From assembly GCF_963677035.1 (NCBI RefSeq), contig NZ_OY781472.1:1984001-2048000 (forward strand): a stretch of DNA of 64,000 bases, in the 5' to 3' direction. This document shows, piece after piece, positions 17,719 through 26,268 of the stretch. The stretch is from an uncultured Hyphomonas sp. GTDB lineage: Bacteria; Pseudomonadota; Alphaproteobacteria; Caulobacterales; Hyphomonadaceae. Each line of letters opens with the position of its first letter. Position 1 is the first letter of the stretch. The notes beneath the pieces were generated by a model. It had not been told where the DNA came from, made no database searches, and saw nothing but the letters and a program-made list of their open reading frames with translations. The translations under genes and the position numbers were made by a program.

Positions 17719-18683
17719 GCTTGGGTCTTGGTATCTTTGGGGGGCTTCGATTTCAGTGCGTTCCAGACGAGCCACGCGCCGCCCAGCCACATCGGGATGG
17801 ACAGCAGCTGGCCCATGGTCAGCCATTCCGGCATGCCGTGGACGAAGCTGTCCGGCATACGGAAATTTTCCACCACGGTGCGTCCGAAGGCGTACATCAG
17901 CAGGAACAGACCCGCGACGAGGCCAGGCCTTTTCAGGGCGCCGAAACGCCAGATCAGGATGGAGAGCACGATCAGCGGCAGCCAGCCTTCCAGCGCCGAT
18001 TCATAGAGCTGGCTTGGATAGCGGGCGGTCTCGAAGCCGTTATAGACCCATTGTCCGGTGTCCCAGTTATAGGCAGGCGGCGTGGAGCCCGGCACGATGC
18101 CTTCCGGGAAGATCATGCCCCATGAGGAGTCCGTGTGCCGGCCATACAGCTCGGCATTGATGAAGTTTGCAATTCGCACAAGGCCGATGCCGATTGGCGC
18201 CACGACCCCCGCGATGTCGCCGACCGAGAACAGGCTGACCTTTCGCGACCAGGCGAAATAGATGAGCGCGACGGCCACGCCGGTCATTCCGCCATGGAAA
18301 GACATGCCGCCATCCCAGATCCGCAGGATCGTGCCCGGATCGGCCTTCAGGGCATCCATCTGGTAGGGCACCATGTAGAACAGGATATAGCCGAGCCGTC
18401 CGCCGAGGATGATGCCCAGGATGATCCAGAACATGATGTCGTCCAGCTGGTCCTTGGTCAGCGGGCTCTCCCCGCCGAACAGGGCCGGGCGCCGGATCAT
18501 GGCGCTGGCATACCACCAGGCGAGGCCGATCCCGGCCATATAACCCAGCGCGTACCAGCGCAGATGGAACGTCCCGAGGCCGATAAAGCCGAAATCTATG
18601 GAGACAAGCGCAGGGCTCATCCCGGGAAAAGAGAGGGCACCAGCAGCCAGGTGCGCCCCCAGCAGCGTCATCGTGTCGAACAT
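17715..18683 (-). CDS. lgt: Phosphatidylglycerol-prolipoprotein diacylglyceryl transferase
   Basis: First enzyme of lipoprotein maturation; it moves diacylglycerol from phosphatidylglycerol to the lipobox cysteine in the inner membrane. 322 residues with about seven hydrophobic helices. Signature segments are HLRWYALGYMAGI, GGRLGYILFY, FHGGMTGVAVALIYF, the Lgt motif GIGLVRIANFINAELYGR and the C-terminal GRTVVENFRMPD. Several of its likely substrates are encoded in this window (lipoproteins at 28.1, 30.4, 55.5 and 57.1 kb). It overlaps the midA start by four bases and is divergent from ubiK. Confidence 0.96.
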   Translation of the reverse strand: MFDTMTLLGAHLAAGALSFPGMSPALVSIDFGFIGLGTFHLRWYALGYMAGIGLAWWYASAMIRRPALFGGESPLTKDQLDDIMFWIILGIILGGRLGYILFYMVPYQMDALKADPGTILRIWDGGMSFHGGMTGVAVALIYFAWSRKVSLFSVGDIAGVVAPIGIGLVRIANFINAELYGRHTDSSWGMIFPEGIVPGSTPPAYNWDTGQWVYNGFETARYPSQLYESALEGWLPLIVLSILIWRFGALKRPGLVAGLFLLMYAFGRTVVENFRMPDSFVHGMPEWLTMGQLLSIPMWLGGAWLVWNALKSKPPKDTKTQA

Positions 18684-18772
18684 GCGGCCTCTTTTCCCTG
18701 TCTTGCCCCGGACCTATCTGTTACGGAATATGGCAGACAAGGCCAGCCACCCGCGCGCGAAGGAGTAGCCTC

Positions 18773-19030
18773 ATGGCGACGACAAATCCACTGCTCGATG
18801 ACATTGCAGGTCTGATGACCGGCGCATTGGGAGCCGCGCGTACCGCGGGCGAAGAGGCGAAAACCGCCGCGCAGTCCCGTGTGCGGGGAATGATCGCCGA
18901 TATGGACCTGGCCGGCCGCGACGAAGTCGAGGCGCTGAAGGCGCTGGCTGTCTCCGCGCTGGAAAAGGTTGAGGCGCTTGAAAAGCGCGTGGCAGAGCTG
19001 GAAGCCGCCACAAAATCAGGCAGCGACTGA
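18773..19030 (+). CDS. ubiK: UbiK-like accessory factor (BMFP domain)
   Basis: An 85-residue helical protein. The N-terminus NPLLDDIAGLMTGALG is an amphipathic membrane-fusogenic helix and the C-terminal half is a coiled coil with heptads (ALEKVEALEKRVAELEAA). This is the architecture of the BMFP/YqiC/UbiK family, which in enterobacteria helps assemble the ubiquinone biosynthesis complex under aerobic conditions by linking UbiJ and lipids. The GAAGGAG ribosome site is well spaced. It is followed by a YbjN-family gene and proC in the same direction. Confidence 0.85.
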   Translation: MATTNPLLDDIAGLMTGALGAARTAGEEAKTAAQSRVRGMIADMDLAGRDEVEALKALAVSALEKVEALEKRVAELEAATKSGSD

Positions 19031-19165
19031 CTCCTGTAGAGCTGTTAACTGTCTAAGCGCATGGACCTCACCGCTGAGGGGCGTATGCATGCGCCTTGCG
19101 TCAGGATAGCGCAGAAGGACGAATCCCGTCCCGATAAAGAACAGAGTTTACGAGGGGAGCGTAAA

Positions 19166-19669
19166 TTGAGCATCAGCGTGAACCGCAAAGAATTTAACAT
19201 GGTTGACTCGCTGGAGCGGGTCGAACAGGCGCTTGAAGAAGGCGGCTGGCAGGCGGAACGCGATGAAGAGGGGACTATTCAGGCCGTCGCGGAGACGCGC
19301 TGGGGCGACCTTGGTGCCCTGTTTGCCTTTCGTCCGGAACCTGCCGCCATCCATTTTTCCATGACGCTGGACGTCAAACCGCAAGCTGCGCGCCGCACCC
19401 AGATTGCCGAGCTGATCATGATGGCGAATGAACGCCTCTGGCTCGGCCATTTTGATTACTGGACCGACGAAGGCGTCATTATCTTCCGCTACACATTCCC
19501 GATGCTGGACCGGGAAGAGCCGACGCTGGGCGAAGTGCGCAGCACGATGGCCGCGGCCGTCAGCGCGGTCGAACGCTTCATCCCCGCTTTCAATTTTCTG
19601 ATCTGGGCTGGAAAATCCCCGCGCGATGCCATCGACGCGGTGATGTTCGAAACCCACGGCGAAGCCTGA
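19166..19669 (+). CDS. YbjN domain-containing protein
   Basis: About 167 residues with the YbjN fold related to type III secretion chaperones: a helix DSLERVEQALEEGGW, a strand-rich core (FAFRPEPAAIHFSMTLDV), then the conserved LIMMANERLWLGHFDYW, IIFRYTFPML and the C-terminal helix FNFLIWAGKSPRDAI. The function is not settled; in Escherichia coli, YbjN affects motility and stress responses. A TTG at 19166 is preferred because GAGGGGAGC lies just before it; the ATG at 19199 (156 residues) is the alternative. proC begins five bases after the stop, implying one operon. Confidence 0.85.
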   Translation: MSISVNRKEFNMVDSLERVEQALEEGGWQAERDEEGTIQAVAETRWGDLGALFAFRPEPAAIHFSMTLDVKPQAARRTQIAELIMMANERLWLGHFDYWTDEGVIIFRYTFPMLDREEPTLGEVRSTMAAAVSAVERFIPAFNFLIWAGKSPRDAIDAVMFETHGEA

Positions 19670-19673
19670 CGCG

Positions 19674-20480
19674 ATGGCCGCCCCATCGATCGCCCTGATC
19701 GGGGCAGGGCGGATGGGCGCCGCACTCGCCAGCGGCTGGCTGGCCGGGAAGCGCAAACAGGATATCCGTATTCAGGATCCGACCCCGTCGGACACCGTCA
19801 CCGCATGGGCGGACGCCGGCAAGGTGGCCGTAAACCCCGATCCGGAACCGGTGGATGTCCTGATCATCGCGGTGAAGCCCCAGGTCTTCCCGAAGATGGC
19901 CGACAGCCTCAAGGCCTGGATCGGACCGGACACGCTGGTCGTCTCCATCATGGCCGGGACGCGAATCAAACAGCTCGCTGAACGCCTTGGCACGGATTGC
20001 GTCATCCGGGTCATGCCAAACACGCCCGGAGCCATCGGTAAGGGCGTCTCAGTCATGGCTAAGTCCGATATGGTCATGGCGAAGCAGCTTGAAATCGCCG
20101 GAAAACTGCTCGAACCGCTGGGCGCCGTCATCGGTCCTGTGGACGAAAAACACATGTCGATTGTCACCGGTCTTTCCGGCAGCGGACCGGCCTATGTCTT
20201 CCTGCTGGCAGAGGCCATGGCAGATGCAGCCATCGCCGAGGGCCTGCCTGCCGACCTTGCGGAACAGCTTGCCGCGCTCACGATCGAAGGCGCTGCGGCC
20301 CTGATGGTGCAATCGGACGAGCCGCCCAGCGCGCTCAGAAAAGCGGTCACCTCACCCGGCGGCACCACCCAGGCCGCCCTTGACATCCTTATGGATGAGG
20401 GTGGGATGCCGATACTGATGCGAAAAGCGATCCGCGCCGCCGCCAACCGCGACCGGGAGCTGTCTCGCGATACCGATTAG
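19674..20480 (+). CDS. proC: Pyrroline-5-carboxylate reductase
   Basis: Last step of proline synthesis, NAD(P)H-dependent reduction of pyrroline-5-carboxylate. 268 residues. The Rossmann dinucleotide motif is at the N-terminus (IALIGAGRMGAALASGWL). Further family motifs are VDVLIIAVKPQ, VVSIMAGTRI, VIRVMPNTPG, the GLSGSGPAYVFLLAEAMADA segment of the active-site dimer region and the C-terminal VTSPGGTTQAALDIL. It starts directly after the YbjN gene and is followed 15 bases later by a TetR-like gene. Confidence 0.97.
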   Translation: MAAPSIALIGAGRMGAALASGWLAGKRKQDIRIQDPTPSDTVTAWADAGKVAVNPDPEPVDVLIIAVKPQVFPKMADSLKAWIGPDTLVVSIMAGTRIKQLAERLGTDCVIRVMPNTPGAIGKGVSVMAKSDMVMAKQLEIAGKLLEPLGAVIGPVDEKHMSIVTGLSGSGPAYVFLLAEAMADAAIAEGLPADLAEQLAALTIEGAAALMVQSDEPPSALRKAVTSPGGTTQAALDILMDEGGMPILMRKAIRAAANRDRELSRDTD

Positions 20481-20495
20481 GAGGCAGGCAGGACC

Positions 20496-21152
20496 ATGGA
20501 GGAGGAGACAGTCGACATCGTCGAGCTTGGCCTTCTCTCTGCGTTGCGCCTCGCTGAAGATGCGCCTTGGGGCGATATTACCCTCTCCGCCATCGCTGAT
20601 GAGGCTGGCCTGCCGCTGAGCGAGTTCTATGGCGTCACGCGGGATGACCTCGCCAACGCCTTCGAAGCTTACTTCGACCGCGCCATGTCTGCAGAAGGCC
20701 CGCCAGGCGGGGACTCCCCGCGTGAGCGCCTGTTTGACGTGATCATGCTGCGTTTCGAGGCGATGGAGGCTCATCGCACAGGCGCCGTGGCGTTGATGCG
20801 GGACCGGGAGCGGACACCCCGTCTGCTGTTGCGACTGCCGTCGCATCGGGCTGCGAGCGCACACTGGGCGCTGGCCTCCGCGGGGCTCGATGATGACAGC
20901 GGTGCGCCGCTGGGCCTGAAGATCGCCGCCATCGCGTTCGTGATCGCTCAGACCGAGCGGGCCTGGCGCAAGGACCGGAATGGCGATTTCGCCCTCACCA
21001 TGGCCGCGCTGGACAAGGCCCTGCGCGCCGCGGAGGCGCGGATGCTGCGCCTGAAGAAATACATACCCAAAAAATCAAAGAACGGGCCGGTAGAGCCCGT
21101 CGATGTGGAGGAACCCCATGAGCCGACCCGGCCTCGACACCAATCCCCTTGA
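20496..21152 (+). CDS. TetR-like regulator
   Basis: A 218-residue protein whose first 55 residues (ALRLAEDAPWGDITLSAIAD, EAGLPLSEFYGVTRDDL) have the spacing of a TetR helix-turn-helix, although the recognition helix departs from the consensus. The remainder is helical, with FEAMEAHRTGAVALMRD and a basic KKYIPKKSKN tail. The general shape also recalls the COQ9/TetR superfamily, and the gene sits near ubiK, so a lipid-binding rather than DNA-binding role is possible. It follows proC by 15 bases with a strong AGGAGG site, and its end overlaps the start of the next gene by 35 bases. Confidence 0.65.
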   Translation: MEEETVDIVELGLLSALRLAEDAPWGDITLSAIADEAGLPLSEFYGVTRDDLANAFEAYFDRAMSAEGPPGGDSPRERLFDVIMLRFEAMEAHRTGAVALMRDRERTPRLLLRLPSHRAASAHWALASAGLDDDSGAPLGLKIAAIAFVIAQTERAWRKDRNGDFALTMAALDKALRAAEARMLRLKKYIPKKSKNGPVEPVDVEEPHEPTRPRHQSP

Positions 21153-22203
21153 CCTCACGCCGGACTGGTTCAACCAGCTTTTCGAAGAAATAGGCATTGA
21201 CGCAGAGGTCTCGGGCCTCTCCGCAAAGGCTATCGGGACAGGCCAGATCGGCGAGAATGTCCGCTTTGTCTTCGACTATGCCCGCAAGGGAGACGGCGCG
21301 CCTGCCACGCTGGTCGGCAAATTCCCGTCCGGCAGCGATGCCAGCCTGATGACCGCCAAAATGCTTGGTCATTATGAGCGTGAGGTGAACTTCTACCGGA
21401 CTTTCCCGAAAGTGGCGGGGCGCATCACGCCGGAGGCGTTCTACACCGACTACGATCCGGAAACGAACCGCTTCGCCCTGATCATGGAAGACATGGCCCC
21501 GTCCGAGCAGGGGGACCAGCTGGCCGGGTGCGGGGTGGCGGAGGCCGAACGGGCGCTGGATGCCGCGGCGATCCTGCATGCGGCCTACTGGAATGACGAG
21601 ACCCTCGATACCCATCCCTGGCTTCAGGGCACCAGCGTGGCGCCGCCCCCGGCCATGAGCCCTGAACAGGTTGCCATGCTGTGGACCGGCTTCAAGGATC
21701 GCTATGACGCGTCTCTCACGCCGGATGTCATCGAAGTGGGCGATGCCTATGCCGATGCCCTGCCGCGCATGCAGCAGGAGCCGGCGGATGGGCCATTTGC
21801 CCTGACGCACAATGATTTCCGCCTGGACAATATGCTGTTCGGCAAGCCGGGCGCGCCGAAGCCGCTGGCCGTGGTGGACTGGCAGACGGCGGGCAAGGGC
21901 GCCCCGGCCAGCGATGTGGCCTATTTCATCGGGGCCGGCCTGACACGGGAGGAGCGGCCAAAGCATGAGCAGGCCCTGCTGCGCTATTATCATGCCCGGC
22001 TGCGGGAAGAGGGCGTTACGGATTACGGGTTCGATGCGCTTTATGATGACTACCGGTACACGTGTTTCTACGGCATGTCGGTGGCGTTTGGCGCGGCGAT
22101 GCTGGTGAAACAGACGGACCGCGGAGATCAGATGTTCCTGACCATGTTGCGGCGTCATGCGGCGCAGGCGCGGGACAATAAGGCTCTCGAATTGCTGCCC
22201 TGA
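21118..22203 (+). CDS. Phosphotransferase-like kinase (APH/ecdysteroid kinase-like family)
   Basis: A soluble protein of 361 residues with the aminoglycoside phosphotransferase fold. Visible motifs are the N-lobe PATLVGKFPS lysine, FYRTFPKVAGRITPEAFYTD, the catalytic loop LTHNDFRLDNMLF (HxD...N) and the metal-binding VVDWQTAGKGAPASDVAYFI. Bacterial relatives of this subgroup are annotated as ecdysteroid-kinase-like or acyl-CoA-dehydrogenase-associated kinases, with unknown natural substrates. ATG at 21118 is chosen because GGAGG lies at 21107-21111; the frame opens 15 bases earlier. Confidence 0.85.
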   Translation: MSRPGLDTNPLDLTPDWFNQLFEEIGIDAEVSGLSAKAIGTGQIGENVRFVFDYARKGDGAPATLVGKFPSGSDASLMTAKMLGHYEREVNFYRTFPKVAGRITPEAFYTDYDPETNRFALIMEDMAPSEQGDQLAGCGVAEAERALDAAAILHAAYWNDETLDTHPWLQGTSVAPPPAMSPEQVAMLWTGFKDRYDASLTPDVIEVGDAYADALPRMQQEPADGPFALTHNDFRLDNMLFGKPGAPKPLAVVDWQTAGKGAPASDVAYFIGAGLTREERPKHEQALLRYYHARLREEGVTDYGFDALYDDYRYTCFYGMSVAFGAAMLVKQTDRGDQMFLTMLRRHAAQARDNKALELLP

Positions 22204-22409
22204 TGCCGCAGTTTTTTCTCATTCGTGTAATGTTTTCTGCAGAGTCCCGCCCACTGTGCCGGGCCGGAACAGGTTTCCAAACATCCCCCTAATGCGCGCA
22301 CGTAAACTCTCATAACGGGTTACGCGTGGGCTTAATGAGAAGCGCGTAGTGTCCATATTCCGGGCTCTCCAGAAGGAGTGTCCGCCCTCTATTGGAAAAT
22401 GGTGTGGAT

Positions 22410-22682
22410 ATGGAACAGCAGAATGCAAAATCGATGAGTGTCAAAGGCCCTGATGGCCAGAAGCTCACAATGGCGGATCTCCCGTCGCCGAACATTTCCC
22501 GTTGGGTCACCCGCCGCAAAGCGGAAGTGGTTGCCGCCGTTGCCGGTGGCCTCCTGAGCCGCAAGGCTGCGTGTGACCGCTACAATCTGACGGATGAAGA
22601 GTTCGAAGGTTGGGAGCGTCTTTACCTGCGTCACGGCGCCAAAGGCCTGCGCACGACCCGCCTGCAGCAGTATCGCCGCTAG
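22410..22682 (+). CDS. sciP: CtrA inhibitor SciP (DUF1153)
   Basis: A 90-residue protein. The conserved block is VKGPDGQKLTMADLPSP followed by the helix-turn-helix RRKAEVVAAVAGGLLSRKAA and the C-terminal RHGAKGLRTTRLQQYR, all diagnostic of SciP. In Caulobacter SciP accumulates in swarmer cells and blocks transcription from CtrA-activated promoters by binding near CtrA. The frame opens with a TTG at 22392, but the ATG at 22410 gives the family length. As in Caulobacter, the gene lies just upstream of the fliF-fliG cluster. Here ctrA itself is only 4.6 kb further on. Confidence 0.93.
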   Translation: MEQQNAKSMSVKGPDGQKLTMADLPSPNISRWVTRRKAEVVAAVAGGLLSRKAACDRYNLTDEEFEGWERLYLRHGAKGLRTTRLQQYRR

Positions 22683-22689
22683 GCGTTTG

Positions 22690-22704
22690 TTAAACCCAAA
22701 TTTA
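22690..22704. promoter_or_regulatory. Candidate CtrA box upstream of the flagellar switch operon
   Basis: TTAA, seven bases, TTTA matches the CtrA consensus TTAA-N7-TTAA with one mismatch. It lies in the 82-base gap between sciP and the miniature fliF, with another TTAAC at 22716. Control of this operon by CtrA would match class II flagellar genes of Caulobacter. Confidence 0.5.
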
Positions 22705-22764
22705 CGGGCGCCCCGTTAACTCTGGCGAAAGCATCCGGAATCCTCCGGGTGACGGGAGTCCAGT

Positions 22765-23427
22765 ATGGCGCACGGAAGATCCGGTATCTCGCGCGGCGCG
22801 GCGCCTTCCACACGGGCGCTCGCCTTCGCGGCGTGCGCGGTGGCTGTCGGACTGCTCGCCTGGCGCGGCAGCGCCGTGATCAGCCGCGCCCCCGCATCGC
22901 CGGGGCCACTTTCCCAGTCTGAAGCGTCTCTCCTGTCTGTCGCCGAAGCGATGGCCGGGCAGGGGCATGTCCGCATTTCCGTCGTACGCCAGCCGGGCGC
23001 TGTCCGGCAGGTCCTGCTGCTTCTGGACAAGGCGGCCGGTGTGGATGATGCGACGCTGTCCAATACCATTTCCATGGCGGCCGGGCTCGACGCGGCCAAG
23101 GGGGAGCGCGTGGACCTGCAACGCGTCGCTTTCGCGCCAGGTATCAGCGGTGCGCCGTTGCCGCGCGACTGGGCGGAATTGTCATTACTTGCCCTGCTGG
23201 CCGGTCTGGCCGGATGGATCGGGTTCAGGGCGGAGCGCCGCGAAGAGGCGCCTGTCGAACTGGTGCAGGAATCGCTGCCAGGCCGTGCCGCGCAACCAGC
23301 CGCCGAACCGGCTGCGCACCCCGTCGCCATGCACGGTGATGACGCCGCAGATCTCGCCAGACGGGATCCCGGCCGGGCCGCCGATGTTGTCCGCGCCTGG
23401 ATGAGCGGCAATGGAGGCAATGCATGA
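22765..23427 (+). CDS. Miniature FliF-like MS-ring protein
   Basis: A 220-residue protein in the fliF position. Layout: transmembrane helix at about 18-33; an exported segment (50-125) whose end ISMAAGLDAAKGERVDLQRVAF matches the last part of the FliF RBM3 domain in pattern; a second helix at 137-154; and a cytoplasmic tail ending RRDPGRAADVVRAWM (199-213), the FliG-binding helix of FliF. Ordinary FliF is about 550 residues and has RBM1, RBM2 and a beta-collar before this; none is present, and only 82 bases separate it from sciP, so no lost N-terminal half lies upstream. It overlaps fliG by four bases. Whether it makes a ring is unknown. Confidence 0.7.
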   Translation: MAHGRSGISRGAAPSTRALAFAACAVAVGLLAWRGSAVISRAPASPGPLSQSEASLLSVAEAMAGQGHVRISVVRQPGAVRQVLLLLDKAAGVDDATLSNTISMAAGLDAAKGERVDLQRVAFAPGISGAPLPRDWAELSLLALLAGLAGWIGFRAERREEAPVELVQESLPGRAAQPAAEPAAHPVAMHGDDAADLARRDPGRAADVVRAWMSGNGGNA

Positions 23428-24356
23428 GCGCGCTGACGGTTGCCCGCAACGAGACACCGGCGGATGGCCTGATGCGGTCGGCCCGCCTGATGCGCGCACT
23501 TGGCCCGGATGCGGCACCGATCTGGGCGGAACTTTCCAAGTCTGAAGTGCAGGCCCTGACGGCCGCAATGGATACGCTCGGGCCGTCGGCGGACGGCGAA
23601 GCGGACGCTGTCTCCCGGTTCATGGCCGCGCATCAAAAGCTCCGCAGTCCGGCAGAGGTCGGTGCATCTTTCTGGCGGCGCTTGTCAGATGTCGGGGCGG
23701 AGACGCTGGCAGACATGTTTGACAAGGAGCATCCGCAAACTGTGGCGCTGGTGCTGTCGCGCTTGCCGGGAGAGGCCTCTGCGCGGCTGCTGCGGGCTTT
23801 GCCGCCCCGGCTCGCCATCGACGCAATGCAGCGCCTGCTGAATCTGGGGCCCGTCCATCCGGCCGCCCTCTCGGCATTTGAAACCCGGCTTGAGGCCATC
23901 CTGGTGGCGACGGCCGGGGACGGTCAGGCAAATGGGCATGAGCGGGTCGCCCGCATTTTCGACCGCCTCGACAGCCGGTCTGAAAAGACATTCCTCGCTG
24001 CGCTCGACCACGCCGAACCGGGGGCAGGCGAGAAGGTGCGCGCGCTGATGTTCACCTTCGACGACCTGACGCGCCTTGATGCCGCTGGTCTGCAGACGCT
24101 CCTGTCCGGGGCCGATCGCGCCGTTCTTGTCGTGGCGCTGAAAGGCGCGCGGCCCGATACGGCCTCAGTGTTCTTTGCCAACATGACCCAACGTGCCGGC
24201 GACCTGCTGCGAGAGGAGATCGCCTCACTCGGCCCGGTCCGCCGCAGCGATGTTGAAAACGCCCGCCAGGAACTGGTTGCGCTGGCCCGCACATTGATCC
24301 AGCGAGGCGATATCCGCGCCGACGGCCAGGTCGAAGACGACGAGCTGGTTGAATGA
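23424..24356 (+). CDS. fliG: Flagellar motor switch protein FliG
   Basis: 310 residues, a little short of the usual 330-340. The middle armadillo domain has MFDKEHPQTVALVLSRLP with the conserved EHPQ at 102-105; the C-terminal domain has MFTFDDLTRLD at about 209-219, followed by the charged torque helix region FANMTQRAGDLLREEIASLG. The N-terminal FliF-binding region (1-85) is less conserved, which suits a changed partner. FliG transmits torque from the stator to the rotor. The start overlaps the FliF-like gene (ATGA) and its stop overlaps the FliH-like gene. Confidence 0.9.
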   Translation: MSALTVARNETPADGLMRSARLMRALGPDAAPIWAELSKSEVQALTAAMDTLGPSADGEADAVSRFMAAHQKLRSPAEVGASFWRRLSDVGAETLADMFDKEHPQTVALVLSRLPGEASARLLRALPPRLAIDAMQRLLNLGPVHPAALSAFETRLEAILVATAGDGQANGHERVARIFDRLDSRSEKTFLAALDHAEPGAGEKVRALMFTFDDLTRLDAAGLQTLLSGADRAVLVVALKGARPDTASVFFANMTQRAGDLLREEIASLGPVRRSDVENARQELVALARTLIQRGDIRADGQVEDDELVE

Positions 24357-24775
24357 TCCGGCGCGCCGTCAAATCCCTGCAGCCCTTTGACTTCCGCAGC
24401 GATTTCACGCCGCCGCCGGAACCGGACGTGCCGGCGTTGCCAGTGGAGGAAAAAATCACGCTGTCTGCGCCGGATCTGGCAATGCTGCTGACCGAGGCGC
24501 GCGCGGAGGCCCATGCTGCCGCCATGTCACTGAAGCATGACGAACAGAATGCGCGCCTGCAGCAAGTAACGGACAACCTGACCGAAGCCCTGGCAAATCT
24601 GGTTTCTCTGGCCGGGCACCTGGAATCGAGCGCCTATTCGGATGGTTTCAGGGAGTCCGCCTTGCGTATGGTCACGGCAACCGCCCAGCGGATCGTGGAC
24701 GGACAGGGTGATCTGTTTGCACAAAGCCAGGAATTCATCCAGAACAGCCGCCCAACCGAGAAGGATGGATCATGA
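24353..24775 (+). CDS. Short FliH/FlbE-like flagellar protein
   Basis: A 140-residue protein between fliG and fliN, the place of fliH (flbE) in Caulobacter. The N-terminal LQPFDFRSDFTPPP resembles the start of FliH proteins; a helical Ala/Glu-rich middle (LTEARAEAHAAAMSLKHDE) continues into predicted coiled coil. Usual FliH proteins are about 200 residues or more, so the C-terminal FliI-binding part is at least shortened. FliH regulates the export ATPase FliI and docks it to FliN. Overlaps of four bases with both neighbours show tight coupling. The identification rests largely on position. Confidence 0.6.
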   Translation: MIRRAVKSLQPFDFRSDFTPPPEPDVPALPVEEKITLSAPDLAMLLTEARAEAHAAAMSLKHDEQNARLQQVTDNLTEALANLVSLAGHLESSAYSDGFRESALRMVTATAQRIVDGQGDLFAQSQEFIQNSRPTEKDGS

Positions 24776-25038
24776 CCCAACCCGCTAATCCTGCCTTGCA
24801 GAAGTCCCTGATGGATGTGCCCGTGCGTGTTGATGTCGTGCTGGGCGAAGTGCGCATGCCGATGGAAGAACTGGCCGCTTTGTCAGCTGAGGATATCGTC
24901 GCGCTGGAGCGGCGTACCGACGAACCGGTCGAGATTTATGTATCCGACCGTCTGATGGCGCGGGGCCGCCTGGTGGTGGCCGATGGGCAACTCGGGGTGA
25001 CTCTTTCAGAGATCGTGGACTCCCGCGAAGCCGCCTGA
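24772..25038 (+). CDS. fliN: Flagellar motor switch protein FliN
   Basis: An 88-residue protein consisting of a single SpoA (surface presentation of antigens) domain: LMDVPVRVDVVLGEVRMPMEEL, then the conserved pattern ALERRTDEPVEIYVSDRLMA-RG and VVADGQLGVTLSEIV. In place of the usual G-x-V/I-I-x-L the strand reads EDIVALERR. FliN forms the lower C-ring and is the docking point for FliH. Start ATG overlaps the FliH-like stop by four bases. In Caulobacter flbD follows fliN; here flbD is absent and a 215-base gap leads to flhF. Confidence 0.88.
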   Translation: MTQPANPALQKSLMDVPVRVDVVLGEVRMPMEELAALSAEDIVALERRTDEPVEIYVSDRLMARGRLVVADGQLGVTLSEIVDSREAA

Positions 25039-25253
25039 CTGCAGGAAAATCCATGGTTAACAATGTGTTGCGGGCCGGCAGATTCGGCACTGCAGGAATG
25101 GGCTGTTTGCCCTGTCCGAATTCGGCAATCCCTAACAGCGAAGAGGGATTTGTTAACCTTTAGCCGACACTAATGGTTGCGGGAGAGTATGATCCGTTCG
25201 CGTCTGGGGGCGTGGGGAAGGCGGGTCTGTGCGAGAGTTAAGGACGCTGCCCT

Positions 25254-26264
25254 ATGCGTATGAAGATGTTCGCCGCCGAAACCTTCGAGGCTGCCAAGGC
25301 GATGATTTTTGCCGAGATGGGAGCCGATGCGGTGATCCTGTCCGAGCGCGAGATTGATGGCGGTGTGGAAGTTCGTGCGGCGGTCGACAAGATGGGCGGC
25401 GTCGGCATGGTGCCGAATGAACCACTGTTCCTGCGCGATGCGCGCGGAGGCGGCCATGGCCGCGGTTCCGAAAATCCCCTCTTCAGCCGCGTGCGCGATG
25501 CGCTGCTCTGGCATGGTTCGCCGCAACGTTTCGCAGACCGTATTGCCGCCGAAGGGGCTGGCCGTGTCCAGCACCTGAAGGATCCGGAGGAGGCTATCTC
25601 CGAAGGACTTGCCCGCATCGTGACCTGTGATCCGCTGCCAGCGCGCCTGGATCGCGACATTCTTCTGGTCGGCCCGCCCGGGCACGGCCGCACAGCCACA
25701 GCGGCCAAGCTGACCCGGCGCGCTGCGATGGCGCGCGCTGAAGTGGCACCTGTGGCCGCTGATCTTGACGGCACGGCCGGCGGGGCACAGCTGGCGGCGT
25801 ATCTGGAGCGCGAAAGAAGCCAGATCCGCACCTGCCAGTCCCCGGATGATCTGTTCGCGACATTGAAAACGCTGAAAACCGAGAACCGCAGGTGCGTGAT
25901 TGATCTGCCGGCCATCAATCCTTTTGATGAAGACGATATGGCCAGCCTGCAGGACCTGATTTCGGTCATTCGTGCGGAGCCTGTGCTGGTCCTTTCAGCC
26001 GAAGGTCATCCTGACGACCAGCTTGAAGCCGCCCGCAGCTTTGCCAGAGCCGGTATCAAGCGGGCTATTCTCACTAAACTGGATGTTGTCCGAAGGAGGG
26101 GCGGGGCCATTTCCGCCCTGTCGTCGGCCGGCATTGCCTTCTCACACCTTGCCGTCACCCCGTTCATCGGCGGCGGACTGGTCCCGGCAGCGCCCATGCG
26201 CCTTGCCGCCCTGTTGATGGAAGATGCCCCGGGCGACGTGATCGCCCTGAAAGGAGCCGCGTAA
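25254..26264 (+). CDS. flhF: FlhF-like SRP-type GTPase with degenerate active site
   Basis: 336 residues. The N-terminal B domain is typical FlhF (MKMFAAETFEAAKAMIFAEM, GADAVILSEREIDGGVEV). The G domain is altered: the P-loop reads GPPGHGRT (140-147) with arginine where GKT is expected, the DTAGR switch motif is replaced by DLPAINP (217-223), and only the TKLD specificity motif (274-277) is intact. FlhF normally dimerises on GTP to place the flagellum at the pole and recruit FliF/FliG. Loss of these residues predicts weak or no GTP hydrolysis; binding is uncertain. flhG follows four bases later. Confidence 0.85.
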   Translation: MRMKMFAAETFEAAKAMIFAEMGADAVILSEREIDGGVEVRAAVDKMGGVGMVPNEPLFLRDARGGGHGRGSENPLFSRVRDALLWHGSPQRFADRIAAEGAGRVQHLKDPEEAISEGLARIVTCDPLPARLDRDILLVGPPGHGRTATAAKLTRRAAMARAEVAPVAADLDGTAGGAQLAAYLERERSQIRTCQSPDDLFATLKTLKTENRRCVIDLPAINPFDEDDMASLQDLISVIRAEPVLVLSAEGHPDDQLEAARSFARAGIKRAILTKLDVVRRRGGAISALSSAGIAFSHLAVTPFIGGGLVPAAPMRLAALLMEDAPGDVIALKGAA

Positions 26265-26268
26265 TCCC

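Noticed and set aside
25039..25253. Sigma-54 promoter or flbD remnant between fliN and flhF
   Set aside because: No TGGCAC-N5-TTGC match and no open frame resembling FlbD; only scattered TTAAC motifs are seen, too weak to call.
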